NCBI GenBank assembly: GCA_032164245.1
Contig: JAVMKO010000003.1
Location: 6,210,651 to 6,274,650, forward strand
From: Sternotherus odoratus
Lineage: Eukaryota > Chordata > Testudines > Kinosternidae
Reading direction: 5' to 3'
Length of the DNA: 64,000 nucleotides
Made by a program: the position numbers and the translations under genes. Under the pieces are notes generated by a model. The model did no database searches, was not told where the DNA came from, and saw only the letters and a program-made list of their open reading frames with translations. How positions within the stretch are numbered: position 1 is the first letter of the stretch; each line of letters starts with the position of its first letter. Positions 12,701 through 24,893 of the stretch are shown one piece after another.

Positions 12701-13044
12701 AAAGCCTTAGAGGACTGGGGGAGGAGGCAGTGTAGATGAGCAAGAGGAGAGGGGGTTGGGAAGGAACCAAAAGTGGAGACCTACTGGAGAACAGGAGGAA
12801 GCAGGGAAGGGAGGAGAGAGAGAAACAGGAGCAATGAGAAAAGTAACCCCCCCACACACCCCATTTAATGAATAGGATTGAGCATCCGCCTTGCCGTTCC
12901 TGTAACATCATTCTGGCACAAAGGAAAATAATTTTAGTTCACCCGCTGCTCTTACATAGCATCAGATGCCAGCATGTTACAAAAGTGAGAAGGAAGCTCC
13001 TTGTAATGTTGCTCTGCCTTCCCCAAAGAATTAATTCATATATT

Positions 13045-13720
13045 CCAAGGCCGGGGGGGACTGTTTTAGTCATCTAGTCTGATCTTTATATAGCGCAGGC
13101 CAGAGAACTTTACCAAAACAATTCTTAGAGCAGATCGTGTAGAAAAACATTCAATCTTGATTTAAAAATTGCCAGTGATGTAGAATCTACTATGACCCTT
13201 GGTAAATTGTTCCAATGGTTGATTTCTTTCCCTGTGAAAAATTTGCCTAGCTTCAACATCCAGCCATTGGATCATGTTACACCTTTTTCTGCTAGATTGA
13301 AGAGCCCATTATCAAATATGTCTTCCCCATGTAGGTACTTACAAACTGTGATTAATCACCCCTTAGCCTTCTTTTTGAATAAATAAATAAATTAAGCTCC
13401 CCGAGCCTGTCACTGTACAGCAGATTTTCTAATCCCTTAATAATTCTAGTGACTCTTCTCTGAGCCATCTTCAATTTCTCAACATCCTTCTTGAATTGTG
13501 GACACCAGAACAGAACACAGTATTCCAACAGCAGTTGCACCAGGGCCAAGTACAGAGGTAAATAACCTCTCTGCTCCAACTTGAGATCTCCCTATTGATG
13601 CATTTAAGGATCACTTTTGTCCCCAGTATCACACTGGGAGCTCATGGTCAGCCGATTATCCACCATGACCCTCACAATCCTTGTCAGAATCACTGGTTCC
13701 TGGGCTAGAGTCTCCCATTG
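13045..13720 (-). mobile_element. CR1 LINE 3' fragment
   Basis: On the minus strand this reads the end of CR1 ORF2 (frame remnant with LVQLLLEYCVLFWCPQFKK at 13352-13579) followed by the 3' UTR ending near tctgactagatgac. The frame is broken by stops; 5' truncated as is usual for CR1. Confidence 0.85.
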
Positions 13721-14109
13721 TGAGGTCTTGGGTTGCAAAGGTAATTATGAAAAACAATTGTCATTTGTCAATTTTCCCATCATACAAAAGGGCTCCAACT
13801 CAGAGGACAAAGAGTTGCCTAAATACTTGGCAGAAGGTAACTTTATCTCAGTTATGCCAGGTATGACATGTGAGACAATAGGGGTGGCTGCAGATGCACA
13901 AATACTACATTATGCAGCTCAAGAAAACCATCTGAGAACTCTCCATGGACACAAGATTAAAAGAGACAGAGGTGGGGAAGAAACGAGTAGAATTAGCCCG
14001 CTGTCCCATTAGAGATTGAGAAACCAGTGTGGTGGATCATATATAAGAATCGGAACAATCATGCTTTGATCTCTATTCTGTTCTGTAACAGAGGGCATGC
14101 TTAGAAAGG

Positions 14110-14235
14110 CATCATGGATTGGGTATTGGACTGGCATGTAGGAAATCTGGGTTTTCTTCCTCACAGTCTCTGACCTACTGTATGATCTTGGGCAGATTTC
14201 TTTGCTTCTGTTTCCCCTCTCATTCTGTGTCTATG
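14110..14235 (+). repeat. MIR-like CORE-SINE fragment
   Basis: Shows the order atcatggattgg ... aaatctgggttttcttcc ... gatcttgggcagatttct, matching head and core of MIR-like SINEs. Confidence 0.55.
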
Positions 14236-15051
14236 TGACGCTGTAATAGCAGGACAATATATTCTTCACTGCTTTTGTCCAGCCTAGTTTTTAAATGCCC
14301 TCCCCCCCTCCCCCCATCCACTTTTTCCCTTAGGGAAATGATTGCACAGCACGGAGTTGGCATTTTTGCCAACAGTGATAATGGCAGTGGTGATAATGAA
14401 CACACACACTCTATTCGGAACTAGTTGCGTGTTTGTTTTTCCCAATGGGATCCACAGATAAGCCATAGTGAAAGGCCAGAGAAGGGGTTGTTTACACAGT
14501 TCTTCCTCGGAGGGACAGCGCTGATGAATTCTGCTGTGCTGGGGAGCGGTGCAGTGAACAGGTCTGGAATGCTCTGTTCGCTTTCCCCGCACTTTTGCTT
14601 TAAAAAAGCGACAACTGAACCTGACGCTGGGGGGAGGAGGGGAGGGCACCATCAATTCTCTCTAAACTTCCTGTAATAACCTAAATGAACAGTTTTGAGA
14701 TTTCATAACACTATCCATTTCCTAATTAGGACAAGCTTAAAAAGGAACAGTTGGCATTCCTGTTGGTGTGAGCCATGTGCTACCTGCAGCAGGCCAACTC
14801 GTGAACGAAACTGATTTTTCTCTTACCTACATTCTGCATTCAGCAGCTGCTCCTAACAGGTGCTTGCTCTCTTCATAGCAGATGGTGACAAAAATGGGTT
14901 TGTTGGCAGGTTCCTCCACAAAGCAGCCTTCTTATCACACTTATTGATGTGTATACAAACATACACACACACTATCAGGCTTTTGGTTACAAAGTAATCC
15001 TACTTCTGCTATAAGGTCAGTCACACAGAGTCCTAATGGGTTTTTTTAAAA

Positions 15052-15070
15052 TTGTTGTTGTTGTTGTTGT
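15052..15070 (+). repeat. (TTG)n microsatellite
   Basis: About six TTG units after a T-run. Confidence 0.9.
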
Positions 15071-15451
15071 TCCCTGGGTCTAAAGGCATTTGTGACTTAG
15101 CTGCTACATCAAAAACCTGACAAACACTTGGCCATGAATTCAACTCCTTTACTGCATCTGAAGGAACATCCAGTTGTAGGAATGCATTATGCTTGACTGC
15201 ATAGCTCCGTAGTTACCTGCGCATCCTCAATAACTTCAAGTAGCTTTACACTAGAAACACAACACCGTTCTGCATGGCAATTTTGAGATCTACTGGTGTA
15301 ATGTTTGACCTGATGCTTTTCTCCTTGCCATCACTTTCATATAGCATGACGCTTAGTTAATGAAACAGTGGAAGCAAGAAGTAGCAACATGATTGACCAA
15401 ATAAATTACAAATACAATTGCAAGCAAGACGTTTATTCAGCATTCCAAATA

Positions 15452-15623
15452 CAGTTGGACCCCGCAATACCGCGATGCTCGGGATCCAAAAATACCCGAT
15501 CGCGGTATTACGGGGTTGCACCACATCAAAGTACCGCGCGCTGCCACCATCGGGAGCCCTGCGTGCCCCGCGTTATAAGCGGATTCGCGCTATAGTGGGG
15601 CGCAGTATTGCGGGGTTCCACTG
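15452..15623. mobile_element. Tc1/mariner-pogo (Tigger-like) MITE
   Basis: 172 bp flanked by TA (15450-15451 and 15624-15625). Termini CAGTTGGACCCCGCAATAC and the reverse complement of GTATTGCGGGGTTCCACTG agree at 17 of 19 bases. The interior is CpG-rich (cgcggtattacgggg). Size, TA target and CAGT start fit non-autonomous Tigger-type elements. Confidence 0.85.
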
Positions 15624-16227
15624 TACTTAACTGTGTTAAAGCACCTGAAGTGGAATGTGCTAGGGATCATCTTATTCCATACTCATCACCTGTCCAAAAA
15701 ATCCTTATTTCCTTTTTTAAACTCTTCTCCTATTGACCTTGATTTCACCTTGTGGGCTTTGCCTGGTGAGTTTCATACACTTTGTTACGACAATGCCAAC
15801 TGATGCAAGTCAGGAGATTAAGGCATTGACCAAAATATCTTTGCTAGTGCTATTTCTTCTCATGTTAATAGACCCCACACTCACTCTGTTTTGCTGTTCA
15901 TTTCAAACAAACAACCGGAGCCAAGACAACCAGATGAGGATGACATCTGGCTCTCTAAATGTTGCCAAGGCACTGCTGCTCCGTAGCTGGCAGGAAGAAG
16001 ATATGCTGTAAATGCCAGGTTCGTTCTCAAATATAAAGTGCATTCCCTTCTCTTTCTTTTCTTTCTCGGTCTGGCATCTAGGCCAACCACATTCAACTTG
16101 CCTTTTTGTTTTGCTAAGGGCCAAGTTTGACTCTCATGTACACCAGCATAAACCCAGTGTAACTCTACTGATGCCAGTGGATTTATCCTGTGAGAGTGGA
16201 ATTTGACTCCAAAAGTCTAAAATGGCC

Positions 16228-16259
16228 TTGGGTTAGGGTTAGGGTCAGGGTTAGAGTTA
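16228..16259 (+). repeat. Short interstitial telomere-like tract
   Basis: About five GGGTTA units (ttgggttagggttagggt, then cagggttagagtta), with two single-base departures from TTAGGG. Confidence 0.85.
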
Positions 16260-17784
16260 CTACAAAATTAACTTGTCAACAGCTGAACACTATTATCCAC
16301 CTTCACTCAAAGCATCGAAACTCATTGTATGTGCTTGTAGTGGAATTTACTAACTGAAGTAGCAGGAGCATTTTGCAGCTACGTTCTGTGGTGGCTGATG
16401 TCTTATGAACATCCTAGACAAACATGGGGATAGCTTGTAAAATAAATTTATGAATAGTACAAGGGTGTATGGATGGAGCATAAAGAATTGTATACCCCTT
16501 TGCAGTCCCGACGAAAGCACTGTCCAGAAACCATTTGAGCATTGCTAAAATAAGGGCATCTAGTTCGAAGACTGAATGCCTAGGAGCTGAGTCTATAGGA
16601 CTTCCACTGTTTCCCTACTCTATACTTTTATTTCCATTCTTCCCCACATGGTACCGTAGGCTCTTCTCTGCATTTTGGCAGCTGGAAGATAATATGAACA
16701 AACAACTATGCTTTTGAGGCTGGCACAGCATCTGTCCTGGTGTAACTGAAATCAGGATTTGGTACCTGCTCTGTAAAATGCTTTGAGAGCCTTTAAGATG
16801 AAAGGTTCTATGTTAGGAGTGAAGATGCCTTAACAGATGCCTAGATTTAACCATGTAGGTAGTCCCACTGAAATCAACGTGACTACTCACATATTAAACT
16901 TTAAGCTTAAACTTAGGCATGTATTTTAAGCATCTTGCTGAATGGACCTAAGATATCCTTGTCTTGGGTTCTTTCATTTTACACACTATCATGCTGCATT
17001 CTCATGCAAAAATCTGTTCCAGCTGTTTCTTTATTAGAGAGAGATGGGTTTCTGTCATCCATTTTCTGAGGGTACAACTGAACAGTTTAGGGTAAGGCAG
17101 AGCAGTGTCTTAATTCAGGTATTCAAGACCACATTATGGCTGCTTCTCATTACTAAGGAGCTTAACCCACCTGAGAGTAAACTCTTCAACAATCCAGACT
17201 TCTCCAGTCTTATCGAGCTCTTGTATTTTCCACCACTTGAAAGGGTCCCAAAAACCTGAAGATCTGGGGAAATGAGAGAGCTTCTGGGAGGCAGGCTTAA
17301 AAGTTTAGCCTCTTCTTTCCTAAAACTAGAAAGCAAAGCATCTATTTATCATGCAGTTTCCGGAACTCACACTGAGAGAGCATATCACTGACACAGCGTT
17401 TCATGGAACATCCTTTGTTTATTCACACTGTGCTGCTTTTAAACTTTAGATGTAAACAACAAAGGCTTCTTTTTATTTCACACTGTCTTATACTCACTAC
17501 CTTATGAAGCCAGAAGACTGCAGAATTTTACTCTTCTAACACATTTTCTGCTTACTGGATCCATTATTCTAGCCAATTCTCCTTTTAGTAGCTGGAATCT
17601 CTCAGTTCTCTGATTTTAAACAGTGGTCTAGCCATTTTCTTTGTTAACTTTTCAACACTTGGTAGAGTGCAAAGTTATAATTCCTAGCTACTACTTTAAA
17701 TATAATTCCAACAATTGTAACTGTTTGCAATACTATGTAAATATATGATCGATGATCATGAAGGATCCCAAAGAGCTTTAAAGC

Positions 17785-17885
17785 TATGAACCTGGTTCTG
17801 ATCTCAGTTACACTGGTAATTCCACAGACATCAGTGAAGTTACCCGGCATTTAAACTGGTGTAGATAGAGGCAGAATTTGGCCCG
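17785..17885. repeat. Palindromic GGGCCAGATTCTG-family repeat
   Basis: Begins ctggttctgatctcagttacactgg and ends aaactggtgtagatagaggcagaatttggccc, opposed arms of the family seen at 9655. Confidence 0.6.
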
Positions 17886-18339
17886 ATACAAGGACAGAAA
17901 TCACTTAACCCACTACGGAAACACAGCCATCTCTAGTGTGAAATGCAGCAGCTGTTTGGCAGCACACAGCAATGCTCCACAATGGGTTAGGGAGTGAAGA
18001 AAAATTGTGTATCAATTTCAAGCTCCATAGGGAATTTCATTAAGCAGTACATAATTAGCAGAGTTGCAGCTGAACAAGGACATCAGAGCTTCACACTTGT
18101 GCAAATGTAGTGGGATCTTCTAGTGGCAACACATGCTGAGGACCTTGGTATTACATCTCATCTGAAATGCAATGACCTCTATTGCAGTCTGCATCTATCC
18201 CTGAGTAGGGGCAGCGCACATCTGAGAGTCACAATTCCTGTTTTGCTCCTTGCTTGAGGGCAAGGCAGGAAGTAATTAACTACTAGCAGGGGCCCAGGAA
18301 CTGGGAGCCAGGAGACTCTCTCTTGATGCTCTCATAAAA

Positions 18340-18410
18340 ATGTAAAAGCTGCCATGCTGGGTCAGAACCTACCCCATCTTGCCCAGTATCCTGTCTCCAC
18401 GGCTTCAGGC
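18340..18410 (-). repeat. Decayed CR1 3' end
   Basis: Contains gccatgctgggtcagaacc and cttgcccagtatcctgtctcc, the minus-strand wording of the CR1 3' end also seen at 52252 and 62627. Confidence 0.5.
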
Positions 18411-18609
18411 AGAGTGTACAGAACAGGGCAATTAGGTAGGATCCACCTTTGTCTTCCACTCCCAACTTCTGGTAGGCAGAGCTTTAGGGTCACCCTGAGC
18501 ATGCGGATTGCGTCTCTGCTGGTACCAAGGCAGTGAGGAGGAGGAGCCCTGACTGGAATCTTGGAGGGTGGGAGGAAGGCTGGAGAGTGAATTCACCCCA
18601 CTGAGGAAG

Positions 18610-18885
18610 GAAGGCCATAGTGGGAAGGGGACCTGGAAATCGAGCCCACCCCAGCGAGAAAGGGAGACCCAGGGCGGGGTGTGTGGAGGAGTGCGACAGG
18701 GGAGCAGGACAGCGACCCCACCCCAGTGAGAAAGAGAGACCCAGGGCAGGGGGTGGGGGGGAGGGACGGATGTGTCAAGGGAGCTGGAGACCAAGCCCAC
18801 CCCAGTGAGAAAGGGAGACCCAGGGCGGGGGGCACAGCAGGAAAGCAGGACAGCGAGCCCACCCTGCAGCAGAGCTCCTGCTCAC
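18610..18885 (+). repeat. Minisatellite, ~72-79 bp unit, about 3.5 copies
   Basis: The phrase ccccagYgagaaagRgagac recurs at about 18649, 18721 and 18800, followed each time by ccagggc-ggg and a purine-rich spacer; a partial unit begins near 18868. Open frames in all phases result from the repeat composition. Confidence 0.8.
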
Positions 18886-19097
18886 GGAGCTGGGCCCGGC
18901 TCTCCACTCCAAGCATCGTAACCTCCATGCTAGGTCACAGCACCACTTGGCTTTGGTAGTTCCGCCGTGCTGTCTCCATCTCCTGAGGAGAGGGCGCACC
19001 AAAGCCAAGTGGCACTGTGACCATGGGAGCCAGCCTTGCAGTGCCCCCAGTGAAACTACACGAGTGTAGAACTAGCGTCAGGTCAGAATCAGGTCCT

Positions 19098-19265
19098 GTG
19101 TGTTATAAACAGTAATACGTTGATCCTCTCAACACCCCTGTGAGAGAGGTAAATATCGTCCCCGGCTTGCTGATGATGAAACTGATACCCAGAGAGGTTA
19201 TGTGAATTACCTAAGGTCACATAGTAGATGAATGGTCAGGTCTCAGACGTGAGCAACTAGCAGCC
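19098..19265 (-). repeat. MIR-like CORE-SINE
   Basis: Contains atgatgaaactgatacccagagaggttatgtgaattacctaaggtcacatag, the antisense MIR core. Confidence 0.65.
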
Positions 19266-19699
19266 ACCGGCTTCTTCTTCTCTAGACCTCGCTGCCTTTC
19301 ATTTCAGGAATATTAGAGTAATGGCAGAGTGATCTGCAAAGAGCAGCCTGCTGCGTAAAACCACTGAATAGATTTTAGCTTTGGATTGCTAAAAGTCAGA
19401 ACTGGCCATATCTTTTCTTAGCCACCATAAATTATCCATGCAGGATGTACAGTAAAAGACTGTTTGGCTGGGTTAACGTTGGCTAGACAAACAGAATTTC
19501 CATCTCTCTCAGTGGCTCCTTCAACACCTAATTAGTTCCCAGACACTGGTCGAGTAAAATATCTTTTATCTTTGCTAATGTTATCATTGCATACCTTCTA
19601 ACTGCCCCCTAGTGTCATCCCTCACCTCCAGCCACTTTCCCTCAAGAAGAAGGCAGGATGGAGTGTTTAGAAAACTCTTCCTGAGGTCAAACCTATAAA

Positions 19700-19812
19700 G
19701 AGTGGGTCAGATTCTGTTTTGCAACCCAGGTGTACATCAGCAGCAACAGCACAAAAGGCAGAGGAATTACTCCAGAATTGTATTGGTGTGACTGAGAGCA
19801 GAATATGGCTCC
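19700..19812. repeat. Palindromic GGGCCAGATTCTG-family repeat
   Basis: Starts gggtcagattctgttttgc and ends gtgtgactgagagcagaatatggctcc. Confidence 0.5.
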
Positions 19813-20143
19813 CCGTGCTGTGCATTTTCCTAGGATCAGCATGCCACTGACAACAGGCAGACTGTCCTTCATAGCCAGTGCAGAACATACATTGTAATGC
19901 AGCACAAGGTAGAACAAATGATAGTTGCTTTTCTCCCAGCGCCACGCTGTGCAGTCTGTCTGGTAGATACCTTCTGTCAGTTCAGTCTGATCTCACAGGG
20001 AGGATTGTTGCTGGCAGACCTGGAGAAGTGAGTCTGGAGATACAGTACTAGCAAGTGTCACAGTTACCAGACTAACTGCACCTCTGATCTCTCCGAGGGC
20101 TCCCTCTCTAGCTCTCAAATGTCTAGTCACCACAGGTGGAATC

Positions 20144-20421
20144 CAGTGCTGGCGTAAGCTGTTTTGCTGCGCTAGGCAGCGAAGCAAAAAAAACCCCAAA
20201 CCCTCGTTGAGCTGCTGCTGAATCACCGCCGGCGGTTCAAAGTGGCGAAGTGGCCATGGCCGCCGAAATGCCGCCGAAAGCTGCAGAGCGCTGCCCCAGT
20301 TTCAGATGGCGCACCACCCCCAGTGTCCGCCGCTGGCGCCTGTCCGTGCAGGAGCTGCCGGGCCGCAAATCGTGCAGCCCTAGGCAGCCTAGGCGGTCAC
20401 CTAGTGCTTGCGCCGGCCCTG
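20144..20421. mobile_element. hAT MITE with perfect 8-bp TSD
   Basis: 278 bp flanked by GTGGAATC at 20136-20143 and 20422-20429 (8/8). Termini CAGTGCTGGCGTAAGC and the reverse complement CAGGGCCGGCGCAAGC match at 13 of 16 bases. The interior is GC- and CpG-rich, so it could be mistaken for a CpG island or coding exon. Confidence 0.9.
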
Positions 20422-21094
20422 GTGGAATCACACGATTCTCCCACTCTCAGACCGGGCCCTAGGTTGCAATCCCCTTATTTACCTCAGCTGATCTCCCTCG
20501 TGTCCAGACTGTGCAATTCTGATCCCCCTCGGCCAATTCCAGATGTAATGCCGATGAAAACCTTTCCTAACTCTTGAGTGGTCTTTTGATCTCCAGGCTC
20601 CCCACTTTACAAAATTAGGCTTGCAACTTGTTAGAGACTGGAGACAGGATTCCTGAAGCCAGCAGCTTGCCCCTATTTTCTTTCACGGGTGTGCTGGGCT
20701 GTCCTTATCTAGATCTGTTGTTTTGCCTTCCTCTGTGCTCTTCCCACAGCTTCCAGTTAAGTTGGGGGCAGTGCAGTCATACAGGGCATTCCAATAGCCC
20801 ATTATACCATGACTTTCCCCTTGCTGATCATGTCATAGACAGTGGTCATAAAATGATTACGTATCAGCTCCACGTCTGTCCCAGCAAGGATCAAAGTCCG
20901 TCATAAAACCAGAGGGCCAAATTCTGCCCTCAGAGATACATGTGCACGTGTATGAACTGTGCTAGATTTGGCCCAGTATAATTAAATATTACCAGCCTCC
21001 TTCTGTCCTGCCCACTCTGGCAGGAGGCATACTGGGAAGTAGGCAAGGGGAGTGTATGGTTTGTCTGGAAGGATGAATTGTTATATAGCACGCC

Positions 21095-21255
21095 AAAGTC
21101 CTGTGCAAACATTAGCTAACTAATCCTCACAACATCCCTGTGAGACAGGTCAGTATTATTATTCCCATTGTATAGAAGGGTAAATAGACAAAGAATTGAA
21201 GTGACTTGTCCAAACCCAGCTGGTGATTCAGCATGAGAGCTGAGGTCAGAATTCT
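21095..21255 (-). repeat. MIR-like CORE-SINE
   Basis: Antisense: aatcctcacaacatccctgtgagacaggt...attattattcccattgtatagaaggg...gaattgaagtgacttgtccaaac. Confidence 0.65.
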
Positions 21256-21335
21256 GCAATTGCTGCCCATCACTTCCATGTTTCAATTTGCAGGTTCATG
21301 CCTCCCTCCGAGTATGTCAGGGACAACTGCACGAT

Positions 21336-21445
21336 CTGCCGTTCATTGATCCATAGACTCCAAGGCCAGAAGAGACCATTGGGAACATGTAATCTGACTT
21401 CCTGTATAACACAGGTCAGAGAACTTTCCAAGATGAAGTCACCCA
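21336..21445 (-). mobile_element. CR1 3' fragment
   Basis: Contains ccatagactccaaggccagaagagaccattgggaacatgtaatctgacttcctgtataacacagg, the antisense 3' end of CR1. It abuts the DIRS-like region. Confidence 0.75.
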
Positions 21446-21499
21446 TATCATTTTCAGTGCAGGTTTCACTGAGTAAATAGATTCTCAGCCCCTTTGGCA

Positions 21500-22870
21500 G
21501 CATCACAGAGAGTTCTTCTTGGAGCACCCACAGGGACACTACTCAATTTCAAGTGCACCTGCGTCTTTGATCAGAGAGTTTTGATAGCAGTGCCCACTTA
21601 GATCACCCATTCACACATCCTCGTGCCCCATACTGAGGCTATAGGGGTCCACACAGGCAAACTGCCCTTAGTTTCTTCTCTCAACCACCTTCGGCCTGAC
21701 CCGGAGTCCACAACTGTGCCTGTTTTCTACTTCGGATCTTTCTATGAACTCCATTACGGTTCCATTAGCAACAATAACAGCCTTTCACATGCACACACAG
21801 CGGTTTTCACTCTCACCCAACAATGGTAAGATTCCTAAGAGGTTTGTCAAATCTCTACCCACAAATCAGAGACCCTGATCCTTGCTGGGATCTGAACCTA
21901 GCCCTTAATTGCCTTACGAAGTATCCCTTTGAGCCACTAGCTACATCTTCTCTATTAGATCTACAAATGAAGACAGCCTTCTGGGTAGCTATAACTTCTG
22001 CCCAAAGGGTTGAAGAACTGGGGGGTTTGATGGCAGACTCCTCATTTATGGTATTCACCAGAGAGAGCGGCTCTCTGCAGGCCCATCCCAGATTTTTACC
22101 TAAGATATCCTTGGAATTTCATATTCATCAAACCATTCATCCAGAACTACATTGCAGTAGTCAAAAAGTCATGTTCCATACCCTCGATGAGAGAAGAACA
22201 TGAGCTTTTTACCTCAACAGGGCCAGATCTCCTAGACTACTTGAATCCATTACGGACAGAAACAAGGGTTCGGTTATTTTGAAACAGAGGTTATCAAAGT
22301 AAATCTCTGGATGTACTGAACTCTGCTTCAACCCTTTAAGAGTGATAGCACATTCCACTAGAGCACTTTTATCATCTATAGTCTGGCTTACAGATGTGTC
22401 AATTGCAGACCTTTGTAGAGTGGCAACATCCGCCTCGGGGCATCTTTTATAATTGTTATGTCTTGGTGCCAGCTGCAAGATCAGATGTGGCTGTAGGCAA
22501 TGCAGTTGTCTCTTCCGTAGTGGCCTCTGTGCCAAAACCGCTATCTCCTTAGGGGGCATTACTCAGGAGTCACCTGAAATGAAAGACCCATAGGGACACT
22601 GTTTGAAGAAGCAGCGGTGGTGACTCTGTGCAGTAACTGGAGTTCTTCAGGATGTCTGTTCGTCTGGGTGCATGCTTACCTGCCCTCCTTCCTCTTTGCT
22701 TCAGAGTCTCCATTGTGGGGCTTTGCAGCGGAGAAGCACTGCTACCAAAAATTTCCAATCAAAGGCACAGAGTACAGGTGCACTTGAAGTAGAAAACCCA
22801 CAGGGACAGACGTCTTGAAGAACTTCCCTCTAAAGCCAACAATGTATTTTACCATCAGTAAGCAAGATGG
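21500..22870 (+). mobile_element. Decayed DIRS-like retroelement (tyrosine recombinase region)
   Basis: Frame 21823-22203 encodes a recombinase-like stretch including FWVAITSAQRVEELGGLMAD (SAxRVxELxxL is the arm carrying the first catalytic Arg in DIRS YRs) and PHPRFLPK-like wording (AHPRFLPK). The next ~350 bp continue in broken frames with remnants resembling the C-terminal catalytic part. Short phrases such as cacccacagggacac (about 21527) and acccacagggacag (about 22797) bound the block and recall DIRS terminal sequence. Many stops and shifts: inactive. Confidence 0.7.
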
Positions 22871-23104
22871 AAAAGGCAAGGCCCTAAACCAGCAGCCAGA
22901 ATCTTGATATGTAACGAGAATAATAGTATAACACTTTACATCACTGTAGCAGACAACAGTTGTAGGCAGCACACAGGCAATTTGACTTGCCTTGACTTAC
23001 TGCAGTATTACATCTAAATGATGCCTTAGCTGCTGAAAGGAGGAAATAAAACATGTTTTATGACTCATGTTAATCACGTACATTCTTCAGCTTCTAAGTG
23101 GGGG

Positions 23105-23235
23105 AGAGTGTTGCCTGTTGGTTACAGCATGCAAACAGGAGTCTGGTTTTCTGAGTTCTGTTCCCAGCTCCACCAGTGACTAATGTATGCCCTTGTCAGA
23201 GTCAATTAATCTGTATCAAATGGGAGTGATCACAG
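23105..23235 (+). repeat. MIR-like CORE-SINE fragment
   Basis: Shows gttggttacagcatgcaaacaggagtctggttttctgagttctgttcccagctccaccagtgac, the MIR-like head and core. Confidence 0.6.
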
Positions 23236-23590
23236 CGTAATCAGGGAGCCAGCATGTATGTGTACTCTCTTACTGAAGAGAATCAGAACTGCCCAACTGT
23301 TTGTCATAGGCCCTGTGCTACTAATGGCAGTTCTCCTTTAGCTCTCCATACAGGGCCTTCTTCTTTGGAACAGAAAGACCTGAGTTCTGCTGTTGATATG
23401 GAGTTTTACAAAAAGGTGATAACTTTAAAGTTCCTAAATAGCCACTGGTTTTCTAGAACACTCAGAGGAGCATTGTGAGGTTTCATTCCTTAGCCCTCCT
23501 CTACCCTACGAACTTCTCTTGGTATAACTACATCACTGGTGTAGACAGCGCTGTGTTGACAGAAGGGCTGCCTCTTGGGGAAGTGGAGTA

Positions 23591-23876
23591 CAGTAGACTC
23601 TCGATTATCCAGGATGATAGGAAAAAAATTAATCCTGGATAATCACCAACCATAGGAAATATTGGGAGGGGTGGTTGGCTCACCAGCCACCCTGCACCAG
23701 GGGGAGGGGGTGTTGGTTCACTGGCTGCCTTGTGCCCTGGTGGGGTGTTTTTTGGTGTGTGCGCTTGGGTTGGCAACAAAGCCAGAGCCGACCCTGCAAG
23801 TTACACATAGGTTTTTTGACATCCTCGTTAATCCACATCCTGGTTAACCCAATCCTGGATAATCGAGAGTCTATTG
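23591..23876. mobile_element. Tigger-like (pogo) MITE
   Basis: 286 bp flanked by TA (23589-23590 and 23877-23878). Left terminus CAGTAGACTCTCGATTATCC; the right end mirrors it (GGATAATCGAGAGTCTATTG) with one mismatch. The interior is non-coding. Confidence 0.9.
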
Positions 23877-24574
23877 TACCTACATCCTCCCATCAGTGTA
23901 GACAAGCCCATAGTGTTTTACATCAAGGATAAACAGTGCTATAGAAGTACAAGGTATTATCTGAGGAAAGAGATTTCTCAGTATTTTCAGCAGTAGTAAT
24001 TCAAAAGCCTGGAGCCTGCTCTATCAGAAATGGTTTAGATTAACTCCTCAAAACACACAAGTTAGATTCATACAGTGCCCTGAGCACATGCGCTACGTCT
24101 GCTTTTAATGTGTACACTGAATCATATGCACACTGATGTCATTTTTATTAAAAGCCACAAAATGCTTGAAACCAATTAATACTCTGCTGACTTTATTAAT
24201 GCCTCTGCTCGGAAAATGAAAAGGTTTTAATAGGATCATTTTTAAAGCTTTTTGTTGGCACATTTTTAAAGTGGCCTCAACCTCTAAACTTCCATTTATT
24301 TAACCAAGATATAGCCACCAGGCTTATTACAGATGTTGGCAGGATCCTGCCTCGTTCCTTTTGTATGGTTTTAAATTATTTTGAGGGTCTGAGGTGATAA
24401 TACTTTTCAGTTAAACATAATATTTCATCTAAACTTCTCAAAGCACTTTCCAAAAATTAAGCACTCCCATCCAAATGTAAACAAGCACCTTTAATGTGTT
24501 GTGCTGGTGCTGAAATGTCAAATGATGAAATATTTTGACACTGTTTGGCTAAATACAATCATCTGGCTACAAGA

Positions 24575-24893
24575 ATCACAGGCCTGGAAGGGACCTCGAG
24601 AGGTCATTTAGTCCAGTCCCGTGCACTCATGGCAGGACTAAGTATTCTCTATACCATCCCTGTCAGGTGTTTGTCTAACTTGCTCTTTAAAATCTCCAAT
24701 GATGGAGATTCCACAAACTGCCTAGGCAATTTATTCCAGTGCTTAACTACCCTGACAGTTAGGAAGTTTTTCCTAATGTTCAACCTAATCCTCCCTTGCT
24801 GCAGTTTAACCCATTGCTTCTTGTCCTATCCACAGAGGTTAAGAAGAACAATTTTTCTCTCTCCTCTTTGTAACAACCTTTTCCGTACCTGAG
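24575..24893 (-). mobile_element. CR1 LINE 3' fragment (divergent subfamily)
   Basis: Antisense phrases aatcacaggcctggaagggacctcgagaggtcattta, gatggagattccacaaactgcctaggcaatttattccag and aggaagtttttcctaatgttcaac are CR1 3'-end wording. Confidence 0.8.
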
